From: Panonychus citri
Taxonomy: Eukaryota; Arthropoda; Arachnida; Trombidiformes; Tetranychidae
NCBI RefSeq assembly: GCF_014898815.1
Contig: NW_026515548.1
Coordinates: forward strand, 226,001-290,000
Reading direction: 5' to 3'
DNA length: 64,000 nucleotides
Below are positions 10,396 to 21,401 of the stretch, piece by piece. Positions within the stretch are counted from its first letter, which is position 1. Every line of letters starts with the position of its first letter. Position numbers and translations under genes: made by a program. Below the pieces are notes generated by a model. The model made no database searches, had not been told where the DNA came from, and saw nothing but the letters and a program-made list of their open reading frames with translations.

Positions 10396-12586
10396 TTAGT
10401 TAGCTTCGGAAGCAAGTTTTTGGGCCTTTTCTACAACTTCTTCAATTGGGCCAACCATGTAGAAAGCAACTTCAGGAAGGTGATCATATTCACCGGCAAG
10501 AATGGCTTTGAAACCCTTAATTGTTTCTGCTAATGATACAAATTTACCAGCTTGACCGGTGAAAACTTCGGCAACCTGGAAAGGTTGGGAAAGGAATCGT
10601 TGGATTTTACGGGCTCTTGATACAGTTAATTTATCCTCTTCGCTCAATTCATCCATACCCAAGATGGCAATGATATCTTGAAGAGATTTGTAATCCTGAG
10701 TAAAAGGAGAAAATGTGATCAGAAATATTTCATTGAAAACAGAGGAAATAAGTTTATGATTATTTACCTGAAGAATCTTTTGGACACCTCGAGCAACACC
10801 GTAATGTTCCTCTCCGACGATGTTGGGATCCATGATACGGGAGGTTGAATCAAGGGGATCGACAGCGGGGTAAATACCCAACTCAGCAATACCTCGAGAA
10901 AGTACAGTGGTAGCGTCCAAGTGAGCGAAAGTGGTGGCAGGGGCAGGATCAGTCAAGTCATCAGCTGGTACGTAAATGGCTTGTACTGAAGTAATTGATC
11001 CCTTCTTGGTGGTGGTAATTCGTTCCTGCATAGAACCCATGTCAGTTGCGAGGGTTGGTTGATAACCGACAGCAGATGGAATACGACCTAAAAGAGCAGA
11101 TACTTCTGAACCGGCTTGAGTGAATCTGAAAATGTTGTCAATGAAAAGCAACACATCTTGACCTTCTTGATCACGGAAATACTCAGCGACTGTAAGACCA
11201 GTCAAAGCGACTCGGGCACGAGCACCAGGAGGCTCGTTCATTTGACCGTATACAAGAGCGACCTATGAAATTGAGGAGGACCAGATTAATTAATAAAAGG
11301 ACAACGACAGAGCAAATTATTTTGATTATCCAAAGTCAAATTTACCTTAGAAGTTTTGTCCTTAAGACTGATGACACCACCTTCAATCATTTCATGGTAT
11401 AAATCGTTACCTTCTCGAGTTCTTTCTCCTACACCGGCGAATACAGAGTAACCACCATGAGCCTTAGCAACGTTGTTAATCAGTTCCATAATCAATACAG
11501 TTTTGCCGACACCAGCACCACCGAAAAGACCAATTTTACCTCCCTTTGAATAAGGAGCCAAGAGATCTACAACTTTAATACCGGTAACAAGAATTTCTTG
11601 TTCGACGCTCATTTCAGTGTAAGCAGGAGCATCTTGATGAATTCCTAAGAATTTATCAGTGCTGATTGGGCCCCTATAAAGATAGTGGATAAAATTCAGA
11701 GTAAGTATTTGGTAAACCTAGAGCTTATTACTATTAATAGATGGATACAAATAAAAGATTAGAAAGTCACCTTTCATCAATGGGCTCTCCAATGACATTC
11801 ATAATTCTACCCAAGGTCTCAGGACCAACAGGGATGGTAATTGGTGCACCAGTATCCAAAACTGCTTGACCTCTAACTAAACCTTCAGTACCATCCATAG
11901 CGATAGTTCTTACAGCACCTTCTCCCAAATGCTGAGCCACCTCAAGAACCAGTCTGGGTTTACGGTTTTCAACCTCTAAGGCATTAAGAATAGGGGGTAA
12001 TCCTTCATCAAACTGAACGTCGACGACGGCACCAATGACGGCGACGATTTTACCATGTTTCACACTGCCGGATGATTGGGAGGCATACCTTCTCTGTTGA
12101 CCTGAATGAGAAAATAAAATGGTTAAAATCTAAAAAGTAACGTAACAAACATCAGCAGAAAGTCATAGTCAAAGGCAAACCAGAAAATCTTTGCAATGAC
12201 CTTTTGTACTCGTTGAAAACGTGATTAAATTAATTAACCAAATTTTCCACATTCAGAACTCAATTTAATTGAATGTAAATTGAATCAAAATGCTTAAAAA
12301 TAGACATAAATAAAAATGTCCTTTAAGGTTGACCTCAAGGGCTAAATAAAACCATGAAAGCCTATACGATACATAAGAAAATATTGCAGATAGAAAGAGA
12401 AAAGAAAGAGAAAGAGGCAGACAAGTCTAGGGAAATACTTGAATGAGAAAAATAAGAATCAATTTTTCAACACTTACATCTACTATTAATTGCAGGAATT
12501 AATTTAAAGGTGTTGGTAGAGTAACTGAGACCAGGCTTAACTGAATTAAAGACGAAATTACAAACGTTCTTGGCGATTCCTTGCAT
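10396..12586 (-). CDS. ATP5F1B: ATP synthase F1 subunit beta, mitochondrial
   Basis: This is the catalytic beta subunit of mitochondrial F1Fo ATP synthase. Five exons read in frame: 12586-12478, 12101-11771, 11673-11346, 11262-10768 and 10695-10396, giving 520 residues (human 529). The first exon and the start of the second give a basic, serine-rich mitochondrial presequence (MQGIAKNVCNFVF..., ...RRYASQSSG). The P-loop GGAGVGKT lies at about residues 198-205. Other hallmarks are GERTREGNDLYHEM, the ALTGLTVAEYFRD segment and IPSAVGYQPTLATDMG. The fourth intron (10696-10767, 72 bp) is a multiple of three and stop-free, but it breaks the conserved join KILQ-DYKSLQ, so it is an intron. This start was chosen because the next in-frame candidate lies beyond the presequence. 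Confidence 0.97.
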
Positions 12587-12979
12587 TTTGGCCCAAATAA
12601 TTAACACAAATTGACTAAATTGAAACAGTTATACTTTTGTTGTTGGAAATTCACCTTGTGAATGATGCGAACCGAACCAGAGGGCGTTCGGTTCGGGAGA
12701 AAATGTTTTTTTCTTTGGCGAAACATTTAAATTGTTACAATCAATTTGTCGATTGATTTGTTGAGACTATTGAATTTCTTATTAAGCGAATTAAAATCAA
12801 TCGTTTTTTATTTAATACTGTGATTTTCGAGTGATTGTGACATTTTGTTTTTGCTTTTTGATTTGGTTTACAATTTGGTCAAGTTACAGAGAATCATTTT
12901 TCGTCATTGATTAAAATTGAGCCGAGAAATAGTTTGATTGATGAAACGTTGATTGTTTTCAATCAAATATTCCTTGGAA
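12587..12979. promoter_or_regulatory. ATP5F1B promoter with dyad-flanked AGAGGGCG motif
   Basis: This is the spacer between QTRT1 and ATP5F1B, both minus strand. About 80-110 bp upstream of the ATP5F1B start lies a perfect 10-bp inverted repeat, 12668-12677 CGAACCGAAC and 12686-12695 GTTCGGTTCG, around CAGAGGGC. The centre plus flank (CCAGAGGGCG) matches the CTCF core by eye. The rest is AT-rich and probably holds the QTRT1 3' UTR. Confidence 0.5.
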
Positions 12980-14191
12980 TTAAAATTCGATCTTCAAAAT
13001 TTCGAGAGCTGTTAATACCCATTCTGGGTAGTCCTTTTTACTCTTATAATGTTGATCAAGAGTTTGAATGATCAACGAGGGTAAATTTCCACATTCAATC
13101 GACTCCTTGATTTTATTCATGAATCGCATTTGAAATCTAACATTATGTTGACTAATCAGGTGACAAGCGACAGTATTTCGCTTTTTAAGAAGGTGGTAAA
13201 GTAATGATCGCTTGTAATTGTTGGCGCAAGCATAACAGTCGCAACCAGTTTCGATGACATTGAGATCATTTTGAAATGTTGACCATTTTAGATTGAGTTT
13301 AGTTCCAAGTCCAACTAGAGCACAACCGAAACGAGCTGTTCGTGTTGGGTAAACACAATCAAACATATCAACACCTAAAGCCGAACATAGTATCAAATCA
13401 ACAGCAAAACCGACTCCCATTAAGTATCTCGGTTTATCCTCGGGAAGATTAGCAGTTGAACAAGCGACCATTTTGATGAAATCGACTTTACATTCCCCAC
13501 CGCTCAGACCTCCAATAGCAACGCCCGGCGGATCTCTTGAAGCGATTTCCTTAGCGCATTGCGCCCGTAAGTCGGGATCTAACCCACCTTGAACGATCGG
13601 GAATAGATTCTGTCTTCCTTCAGAGCCTGAATGACGAGTCTTACACCGATCGTACCAACGGATGGTTCGATGTGTGGCCTCAATAAAACGATCCTTGTCT
13701 GAGTGTGTTGATGAGATAACATCATCTAGTTGCATGATTATATTAGCACCGATTTCATGTTGGATGGAAGTCGCTCCTTCTGGAGTGAGAACAGTTTCCA
13801 TTGCATCGTCATAAGGTGATGTGAACACGACTCCGTTTTCATCGAGCTCCATAAGTTTGGACAAAGACACCATTTGAAATCCACCGGAATCAGTAAGTAG
13901 ACCATTCTTCCAGTTCATGAACTTGTGTAGCCCACCGGCGGCAGCGACCACTTTAGCTCCTGGTCTGGAGGCCAAATGGTAAGTGTTGGACAACATCATG
14001 TTACATCCGGTAGCTTCGATTTGATCAGGAAGAAAACCTTTAAGTGTCCCATTGGTCCCGACAGGCATGAAAACGGGTGTTTTTACCAGAGTTCGAGCAC
14101 CATGAGGGGAAGTTGGTTCCAAAATAAGGTCACTCTTTCTGCCTCGTGTAGATTTACATTTGGAGACAACTTTGAACTCTAGAGCTTTCAT
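12980..14191 (-). CDS. QTRT1: Queuine tRNA-ribosyltransferase catalytic subunit
   Basis: This enzyme exchanges guanine for queuine at position 34 of tRNAs with GUN anticodons (Asp, Asn, His, Tyr), as a heterodimer with QTRT2. It is one exon of 403 residues, the same length as human QTRT1. The general acid/base Asp is in LLTDSGGFQM (D101). The nucleophile motif is DMFDCVYPTRTARFG near residue 275-289. The zinc site is CDCYAC (C317, C319, C322) with His near 349. The ATG at 14191 was chosen over a TTG-initiated in-frame extension at 14203, which would begin at the acceptor (TTTATTTCAG, about 14205). The 5' UTR is therefore probably spliced. Queuine itself must come from diet or microbes. Confidence 0.96.
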   Translation of the reverse strand: MKALEFKVVSKCKSTRGRKSDLILEPTSPHGARTLVKTPVFMPVGTNGTLKGFLPDQIEATGCNMMLSNTYHLASRPGAKVVAAAGGLHKFMNWKNGLLTDSGGFQMVSLSKLMELDENGVVFTSPYDDAMETVLTPEGATSIQHEIGANIIMQLDDVISSTHSDKDRFIEATHRTIRWYDRCKTRHSGSEGRQNLFPIVQGGLDPDLRAQCAKEIASRDPPGVAIGGLSGGECKVDFIKMVACSTANLPEDKPRYLMGVGFAVDLILCSALGVDMFDCVYPTRTARFGCALVGLGTKLNLKWSTFQNDLNVIETGCDCYACANNYKRSLLYHLLKKRNTVACHLISQHNVRFQMRFMNKIKESIECGNLPSLIIQTLDQHYKSKKDYPEWVLTALEILKIEF

Positions 14192-15056
14192 CTTGTTTCT
14201 CAAACTGAAATAAATAAAAAAATGAAAAAAGATTAATTAATTTTCTATTAAAATTTTGCAAAATTAAAAACGAAAATTTCCATCACAATGAACTGGATTA
14301 TCATCGAGTCGGTGAGAAATCACAACAAAACATTTGATTCTTTCTGTTTACACATGAGAAGAGATCACATGTTTGAAAAGAGACAAAAACAATAACTAAA
14401 TCAGTTGAAAAGGAAGACTTTCAATGAAAGAAAATCCTGATGATTAAAGATCAGAATAACAATAGAGATAAATAGAATTGAATTGAAGAGCTATTTAAAT
14501 TTCTTCCTCTTTCACCCTGAGTGAGTTTCATGAGTGAAAGACACTAGAGCTGTATAAACAAATCGAAAGAAGAGCAAACTGATTGTTTGGCATTTCCATT
14601 CGTCTTTAATGACTCACAACTTTCGAATTTCGTTCTTCTCCAGAGAACATGGAGTCAGGAAGACGATGTGTTCTACCATTTTCGGAGACTCAAGTCGAAA
14701 CCAGGCCATGTCATTTCTATGATTTTATATCAATTAAACTGTTCGAGGATCTCCTTTTACGATATATTAATATTTTACGGAGTATTAGAACCATTCAAGT
14801 TGCTTTGTTTCCTTTTCCTGTCCCAATGAAGATCAACTTCTCGCAAAACCATTTCAGTCAGAAAGCAACACTTTTCAAATAAATCGCAACATTTTCACAC
14901 TTTGGTGATACTTCTGGTGTTTTATGACCTTTTCAAATGAAGAGCAAAACTTTTCTAGTCAACAGCAAGACATTGGTCAAGATACAATTCGACGGTCATT
15001 TTAGTCTTTGTTTTAGTTTCCCTCCGTTTTGATAATTTCTTGTGATTTTTATCAAT
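14192..15056. other. Divergent spacer between QTRT1 and the HTH gene
   Basis: This is mostly AT-rich. Between about 14837 and 14975 a loose motif of the form GCAA(A/C)A followed by a T-rich tail recurs five times at irregular spacing. Open frames at 14587-14882 overlap in two frames and resemble no known protein, so I do not call them. Confidence 0.35.
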
Positions 15057-15464
15057 ATGTCTCAGTTATCTCAAGAAGTGAAAAAATTAATAATCGAATC
15101 TCATCGAAATAATAAAAATAGTTCTGAAATCGCGAAAATATTCAACACTAAACCAGGAACAGTTAGATCAATTATCTCTCGTTTCCGAAAATCAGGTACA
15201 TTAGAAAGGGAAAAGACAAGGAAAAGAAAATTAAACGATGAGATCGTGGAAGTGATCAAAGGATGGGTTCGTGTTAATTGCCAATTAACATTGGAAGAGA
15301 TCAGGAATAAAATCGAAGAGGAATTCGATGTAAGTGTTTGTGTCTCAACGGTTTATTATTGTTTGAGAGGTTTGAATTTCTCATATAAAAGAGTATCAAT
15401 TGTACCTGATCGGCGAAACTCGGAAACTGTGATTTCAATCGTTAAAACTTTGGAGACCAAATAA
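15057..15464 (+). CDS. Solitary transposase-type paired HTH protein (Tc1/mariner/IS630-like), no DDE domain
   Basis: This intact 135-residue open frame has two consecutive helix-turn-helix units. The first is near residues 3-45 (SQEVKKLIIESH ... SSEIAKIFNTKPGTVRSIISRF). The second is near 60-115, ending in the Tc1-type block LRGLNFSYKRVSIVPDRRN. In Tc1/mariner and IS630 transposases this bipartite DNA-binding region is followed by a DDE catalytic domain, but here a stop comes 21 residues after the block. I see no DDE-like sequence up to the next gene. No terminal inverted repeats or target duplication are obvious around it. It may be a domesticated DNA-binding gene, a repressor-like derivative or a decayed copy; an undisrupted frame mildly favours constraint. 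An in-frame GTG at 15042 is less likely as the start. Confidence 0.65.
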   Translation: MSQLSQEVKKLIIESHRNNKNSSEIAKIFNTKPGTVRSIISRFRKSGTLEREKTRKRKLNDEIVEVIKGWVRVNCQLTLEEIRNKIEEEFDVSVCVSTVYYCLRGLNFSYKRVSIVPDRRNSETVISIVKTLETK

Positions 15465-16298
15465 CCGAGCAATTGACCTTAAGTGGAATCGTTTTTATCA
15501 TTTTCAAGGTTATAAGTAAATCTATTGACAATCAACATAGCTGATTGTACATGTTCATTATTATTGTTTGATTACATAATTATCGCCTTAAAACCAAACA
15601 ATCAACTCTTCATTTCTTTCATGCTAAAAACTGACCTTTCGCAATTGACCATGAAACCTTAAATTATTCAGAACATTGAAAAAAGAACCTATTTAGATCG
15701 TAAAGAATTAAAAACCTTGAAAATTAAAACAAATTAAAAATTCTCAATCCGTTGATTAGTTTTCTCAAGATTTGATTTTGCATTATAATGATAATGTTTC
15801 TGTTCACCCAATCAATCAAGAACGATATTCGTGTTTGAATTTACGATCTTTTCATTTATTTGATTAACCCTTTAAGATGATTTATTGTTGGATTTAAGGA
15901 TTAACATGATTCGTTTTGATTTATGATATAAATTGATTTGATTTCAGATTCAATCATTAGTGGAAAATAAACATTATGAACGTTCAGGGTAATAAAGATT
16001 GTGTAGGAATTGATGCGATTCAGATTTCCAGATGAACAAAAAGAAATAGATTTTTGAGAAAGTTCAAAAAGTGGAATCAAAAATTAAAGAAAGAAAATGG
16101 ATACAGCGATTGGTCTGAATTCGAGTATAAATTCATTAAGGAATAATTAAAAGAGATGTAGATTAGTATACTGGTCTCGAAGGTGATGAATACCTCGTAA
16201 TAAATGATTAAGGCGTTTGGAAGATGCTCAGAAAGGAACTTCTGGTTAAATATAACAGAGAAAAAGGTCACTTGGCTTGACGATATTTTGGTCTTCAT
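15465..16298. other. AT-rich spacer, no gene seen
   Basis: This was examined for a transposase catalytic domain belonging to the upstream HTH gene and none was found. Short open frames near 16077-16298 and the plus-strand one at 16204-16503 overlap the next gene's 3' end and look like chance frames. Confidence 0.4.
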
Positions 16299-17677
16299 TC
16301 ATGAATTTAAGGTCACATGTCTGAAGCGATCACAGATTAAATCGAATTTTGATTGTTTTCTTAATTTATGGACTTCTGAGCGAGGACTTTTTGTGTTGTT
16401 GATCGCTCTGAGATCAGAAGATTTAATATCACTAGTGGAACAAGGTGACGATTCTTGGTACGACGAAGATAGAGTAGAATTTGAAACGTTGGCACCTTTT
16501 TGACGGATAATTTTGAATGGCATCGGTTTGCTACTTGGCTTTTTTGTCGACGGTTCAACATAACATTGATTCTGTTGGTCAAACTTTTTAATTTCTACCA
16601 TCTCAATACGAGGATAAATCGAGCGACATTCGGAAGAAGGTCTGACGCTCCTGAATAAAGTTGGTTTACATTTGACTGATCTTTTTAATCGAACTGATTT
16701 CAGGAGACAATTTAATTCTTCCATGTCATTGTTAGAGTTACTTCCACTTCCACCGTCGCCACTACCACTCGCTTCATTGGTATTCTCGATTTTAGAAGTC
16801 GTCAGATTTGAGTTACTATTTGCTGAGGCTAATTTACTGAGTTCGTTAATCTTCTTGGTCAATCGTAAGGCCTTTTTCTGCATCCCATGTAGCTTGAGAC
16901 ATTTTCCATCTCTTGCATCACGAACATCCCAAGTATTGGCTGAAGATTCGTCCTGAAGTCTATTTATCCGCCGTTGAATGATAGCGAGTGATTTTTCCAA
17001 CTTACATACTGTTGTCTCTTTTCTGGCTTTCTTTTTACGCTTTCGACATTTGCCCGAACAACTCACATGTCCAGTGAGCAAAACCAATTCTTTCATCATC
17101 TCTTTGTATATTGCATTGGCTTTTTCGTGGTCAGTCTGTTCAGATTCCAATTGACAACTGAATCGTCGGATAAGATCTTCGAATGAGACCTGATCCCAGT
17201 GAGGGGAAGCGTTGTATCGAGTTACAGATCTACGTAAGCCAGAGTATCTTTTCTTGCGTTGGTTTGGAGAATCATTCAAACGAGTGCGACAAAGAACAAT
17301 AAACTATACCAGAACAAAGAAAGAACATGAAACGGATCAATTAGATTGAAATGTACAAAGAAAACATAAAAGAGAAAAGCAAAGGTATTCAACCATCTCT
17401 GGTTCTCTCTGACCAAAGTCGCTTGTGAAGCCAATGAAAGAACACAAAGAGACACCAGAGATGATGAAGAAAGAGAAAAAGACAGAGGAAACTTGAAGAT
17501 GTAACCACAATATGATCTCAACGAGACAGAGGCCAATAAACAAACCTTTTCAAGAGACGCGTTTTTATCAGATCCATTTGCAATTAAATTAGATTGTGAC
17601 CCTCGTTGTTGTTCATTATTCTGATATGTAACCTCATCAATAGAGTCATTGGAAACTGACTCACTGAACTTTTCCAT
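16299..17677 (-). CDS. Basic coiled-coil protein, possibly DAXX-like
   Basis: There are two exons, 17677-17546 (44 codons) and 17303-16299, joined in phase 0 with a GAAAAG|GTTTGT donor and a TATAG acceptor, giving 378 residues. The first 45 residues are polar. A helical region follows (FEDLIRRFSCQLESEQ..., then EMMKELVLLTG), then a Lys/Arg-rich nuclear-localisation-like stretch (GKCRKRKKKARK). Next come two paired helices (KLEKSLAIIQRRINRLQD ... GMQKKALRLTKKINELSKL). The rest is serine/asparagine-rich. The helix pair resembles in spacing and charge the histone-binding helices of DAXX, and the preceding helix could match its helical bundle. That comparison is from memory and weak, so the function is unproven. 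The gene is divergent from the LIM gene. Confidence 0.55.
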
Positions 17678-19262
17678 GGTAGGTAATAGATGTTGACTCG
17701 GCCTTTGAAAAGAAAGAAGCTCAACTTAAGAAAAACAACAAAGAGAAAGGAAGATAATTGGAAGCTAAAGAGAAGAAGAGAAATTCAATCAATTAGACAG
17801 AAAAAAACTGTAAAGGTAAAAATAGAGAAAGAACAAAAATTGAAGGAGAATCAATAAAAAAGAGAGAAAAACAAGTAAATAAAAGAAAAGAGAAAAAACA
17901 ACAAGTGAGAGAAAGAGAAGAGAGAGAAAAACAAGAATGTGAGAGAGAAAGTGAGAAGTAAACAGAAGAAAAATCAAGTTAACGATCCAGGGAATCGATT
18001 CTTTTGAATCCTTGAGATAATCTTTTTCTCTGTTGAATAGAACAAAATTTTCACTGATCCCTTTAATCCCTCGAGCAAAATGACCGATCACAATCAACGA
18101 CTTTGACCAGTAGATGATTCGTTTGCTAATTGGTAACATTTGCATCTAATTGTTGTTGGGAGCCATCGAATTGACTTATTGTTTGGTTAACTGTTCGTTT
18201 CCACCACCGGTTACCTTTTACCTAATTAATTCATCATTTGATTAATTCTCTAATTACCCTGATGGGGAAAATTAACAATTTCGAGCGATGTAATTAGTTG
18301 TTTAATCAAATTGTGAGAAAAAAACTACTTCGTTTACTGAGAAATCAATTCAATTAAAAAAATCGAAAAGTTTTCATTCAAAAAACTTTATTTTCATTGA
18401 GAAATCAATTAATTGATTACACAAGATGTAAATTTTGTTAATTAGCTGATAATCAGTAATCAATTAATTTTGTCACACTTTTAATTTTGCTCAAATCATT
18501 GATGTAATATGAAATTACAATTAACTTTGCAAATCATTTACCAGAGCTAAGTAATGATTAACAATATTAGTCAATTGAATTAAGATGAAATCATTTAAAA
18601 TGCTAATTCAATTGCTAAGGTTAAAAACTGTAACAATCTAATCAGTTTAATTGTCCAATTATTATCACGATTATCACAATTCGAGAATGTTAACAATTTA
18701 TTGTTAAAACTAAATTGCGAACATTAAGTTGATCAATTAATGATAAAAATCTATTCTAATCAATCATATCCAACCTGTTAATCAATTAAATTTTTCACAA
18801 TTAGATGATAATTACGGAGGAAAAATGATAACATTAAAACCTACGGGAAAATTAACAACTTTTAGAAAGATAATTCTGATTGATGATGTACTTTGTTGGA
18901 AATTAACAAAATAGATTAAAAGTCTAAGGTAATCAAAGGGATGATGTGAGTAATTAAATTAACTAATGGTTACGATTGTGATGATCAAGATGAAAAGGGA
19001 AGGGGAAATTGTCGGTGGGTTTGGTTATGGTGGAGAAATGGGAATGATCAACATCGCCTACGAATTAATCATTTTCTCACCTAAACTTATATTTAAGTTT
19101 CACTTTTAATTTAATTACTTTACACTTTTCAGTTACAATCAGCAATTAAACGGCAAATCAAATCACCAACTGAAGCTTATTTGCTACAATATTTGCTTTT
19201 ATTTTGTTTACATCGATCAACTGATTGTGTTAATTGTGTTTCTTTGATAAAATTCAATTTAG
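17678..19262. other. Divergent spacer, GA-rich then AT-rich
   Basis: 17700-17960 is purine-rich (minus strand T/C-rich) and probably 5' leader or promoter of the minus-strand gene. An open frame at 17789-18145 is mostly Leu/Phe low complexity from that tract. The rest is AT-rich with TAATTGATT-like words. AATTTAG at 19256-19262 may be an acceptor immediately before the LIM gene ATG, implying a 5' UTR exon upstream. Confidence 0.4.
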
Positions 19263-21096
19263 ATGCCGATATTGAAAGTTAATCATTACCAATCTGTTTG
19301 GACCAACCAAGATTTAAACGGTAAGAGCAATTAAGTAATTATTTTGTATTGTATACGATGGTTTAGTTAATTACTAATTTCAAGTGATTAAATCACGAAT
19401 CTTTGAGCGATCGTTTAGATTAAAATACCTTGAGAGAAATTTAAAATATTTAAATTGACCTTAAAGTTTGAGATTGAAGTCTAATTAAGTATTTGATTAA
19501 CTAATTGTTGTTGTTTGATAAATTTTCACGATGACACCAAAACTCTGGTATAGAGAATCTCATCTTACCTTGAAATGATCATCAGTTTTTTGTCATCAGT
19601 TGATTGTAAAGTTAAAGAATTAATTTTTTTGTCTACATTCATACATAAAAGTGTCTAATGGAAACACAATTAACTGATTGTATCAACAATTTTACACAAA
19701 AGTGATTACACTGAGATTATTTTACTCGATTCACCTTCGATTCTCATCAGTAAACTATTGTTTTCCTCGTGAATTAATTGTTTGTGTTTAGTTAATTGTG
19801 ATAATTTAGCCTCAGTTAATTTCGATTAATATTAAACATCATGTGTTCAGTTTGTTGAATTGTAACAATTATATTTTTGCTTGTTTTCTATTCCTGTAAT
19901 ACTGTTAATATCAATTAAGAGAAAGATTTTTCTGACAAAGCAAAAATCGAATTAGTTAAAGGTAATGGTGGACCTCAAGTCCGTTTTGAGGAGGAAAAAA
20001 TGGAACAACGAAGTCGTTATGTTCAACGAAGATCACTTTCGCCGAATCCACCGAGACGAGGAACGGAAATTCCTGGTTGGTATAGACAAATGTATTCCGA
20101 GATGGGGAATCCTCAAAGTATCGCACCAATGTTGATAAAAAACAATCGAATCTCTTCTGGTGCTACAAACAATTATTCTGATATGAGAAGTTGTGATCAT
20201 ACTGATCGATTATGTGGTTCTCCGTATCGTCCAAATACAAGCAACAGTTATGAGACGGAATCGAGTAGATCGTCGACACCAGGACGTGATGGTTTCGCTT
20301 TACCGATGAGAATCAATTCTAATGAAAAGATCGTTGAAACTGGAGGTGTGATTGATGAGGAACAGATCGCTGAGCGACAAGAATATTATCCTTATAGAGA
20401 CGCTCAACATGGAAAGGTTTGTTTTAATTGATTACATTAATGGTCGATAATCATTTGTCTTTATCTTCCTTTCAGCCTTTGCCTGGAGAAAACGGCTTCA
20501 TGGTTGATTCATCATCAAGAAAACTTTTTCATAAACAAGGATATCAATCTAATGGCGATTCCCTTTCACCGAATTCTGAATCACTAATGCAAACAAGATA
20601 TTCAGTTAAATCGCCATCAAAGGATGAGAATAATTTCCAATCATCACAAATTCCAAGTCAATCATTTTCACCTTCAACAATGAATCTCAATCGTCGATCA
20701 ACTTCAGTCCCATCTTCAGGCGATTCCATGCGAAAAGAGTCAACAGTTTATGAAACTTGTGCTGATTTCCAATTAACACCAGAATATTTTTCGCAACTTC
20801 GTCACATTAAGGTGACATCAATTCCAATTCCAATGATTCCTCCGAAATTCGGTACATTAACTCAGGGTGGACGTTGGCCTAATGAGGCTCAAGCTCCAAT
20901 TGATGTCGGTCCTCCATGTCAATTGTGCAAGAAACCGATAACTGAATCGCGTTTCGTAAACCATGATAAGGTCACTTATCATTGTTGGCATTTCACTTGT
21001 TCGCATTGTTTCAAGACATTGGAAGATGATGATTTTCGAGTGGATAGAAACGACAAACCTTATTGTCACAATTGCTTCAAACGACAATATCCTTGA
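19263..21096 (+). CDS. Protein with a single C-terminal LIM domain
   Basis: Three exons, 19263-19320, 19920-20416 and 20476-21096, join in frame to 391 residues. Most of the protein is disordered and Ser/Asn/Arg-rich. It has an aromatic motif IPGWYRQMYSEMG near residue 60-75, which recalls the WY-x-x-M(Y/F) element of sorbin-homology proteins. A single LIM domain occupies residues 333-391. Zinc ligands read CxxC, then H, then H instead of the more usual Cys (HCWHFTC), CxxC, and CHNC. Such architecture fits a cytoskeletal or focal-adhesion adaptor, but I cannot assign it to a named family. The 599-bp first intron is long for this window. Confidence 0.85.
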
Positions 21097-21230
21097 GCTT
21101 TGAAAATTTTCACGATTTTCAACATTACATTGAGAATCAAAGTAATTATCATATTGGTTAAATAATAATCATGTAACAATTGATAACAAATATAAATACA
21201 GTTGAAGGTTTTGAGAACTTGTATTCAAGA

Positions 21231-21344
21231 AAAAATTCTGTTCGATAGATATTCAACTTGAACAATTTTATCCTTAACTTTGTCTCTGATAAAATGATAT
21301 TTTACATCAATATGTTTGCTTCGGGATTGTGCCACTGAATCTTT
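21231..21344 (-). pseudogene. Decayed Ty1/Copia RNase H fragment
   Basis: The minus strand encodes a peptide with QSRSKHIDVKYHFIRDKV followed by a hydrophobic/acidic VQVEYL. This is the signature end of the RNase H domain of Copia-type retrotransposon polyproteins, where the family pattern is (H/R)SKHIDxRYHFIR. The frame is closed upstream by a TAA and has no continuation downstream. No LTRs are visible, so it is a short remnant just downstream of the LIM gene. Confidence 0.75.
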
Positions 21345-21401
21345 ACATTAATTGGTTCATCAAAGGAAGATAGTCAAATGGCCTATTCATCCGAATGCAG
21401 T

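Noticed and set aside
10696..10767. Possible 24-residue insertion in ATP synthase beta
   Set aside because: GT/AG borders and the conserved join on either side show it is a stop-free intron, not coding sequence.
14587..14882. Two overlapping plus-strand frames near the HTH gene
   Set aside because: No recognisable family, no splice support, and the two frames contradict each other.
17789..18145. Minus-strand frame with long hydrophobic tail
   Set aside because: The tail is Leu/Phe/Ser low complexity from a GA-rich tract and the head resembles nothing known.
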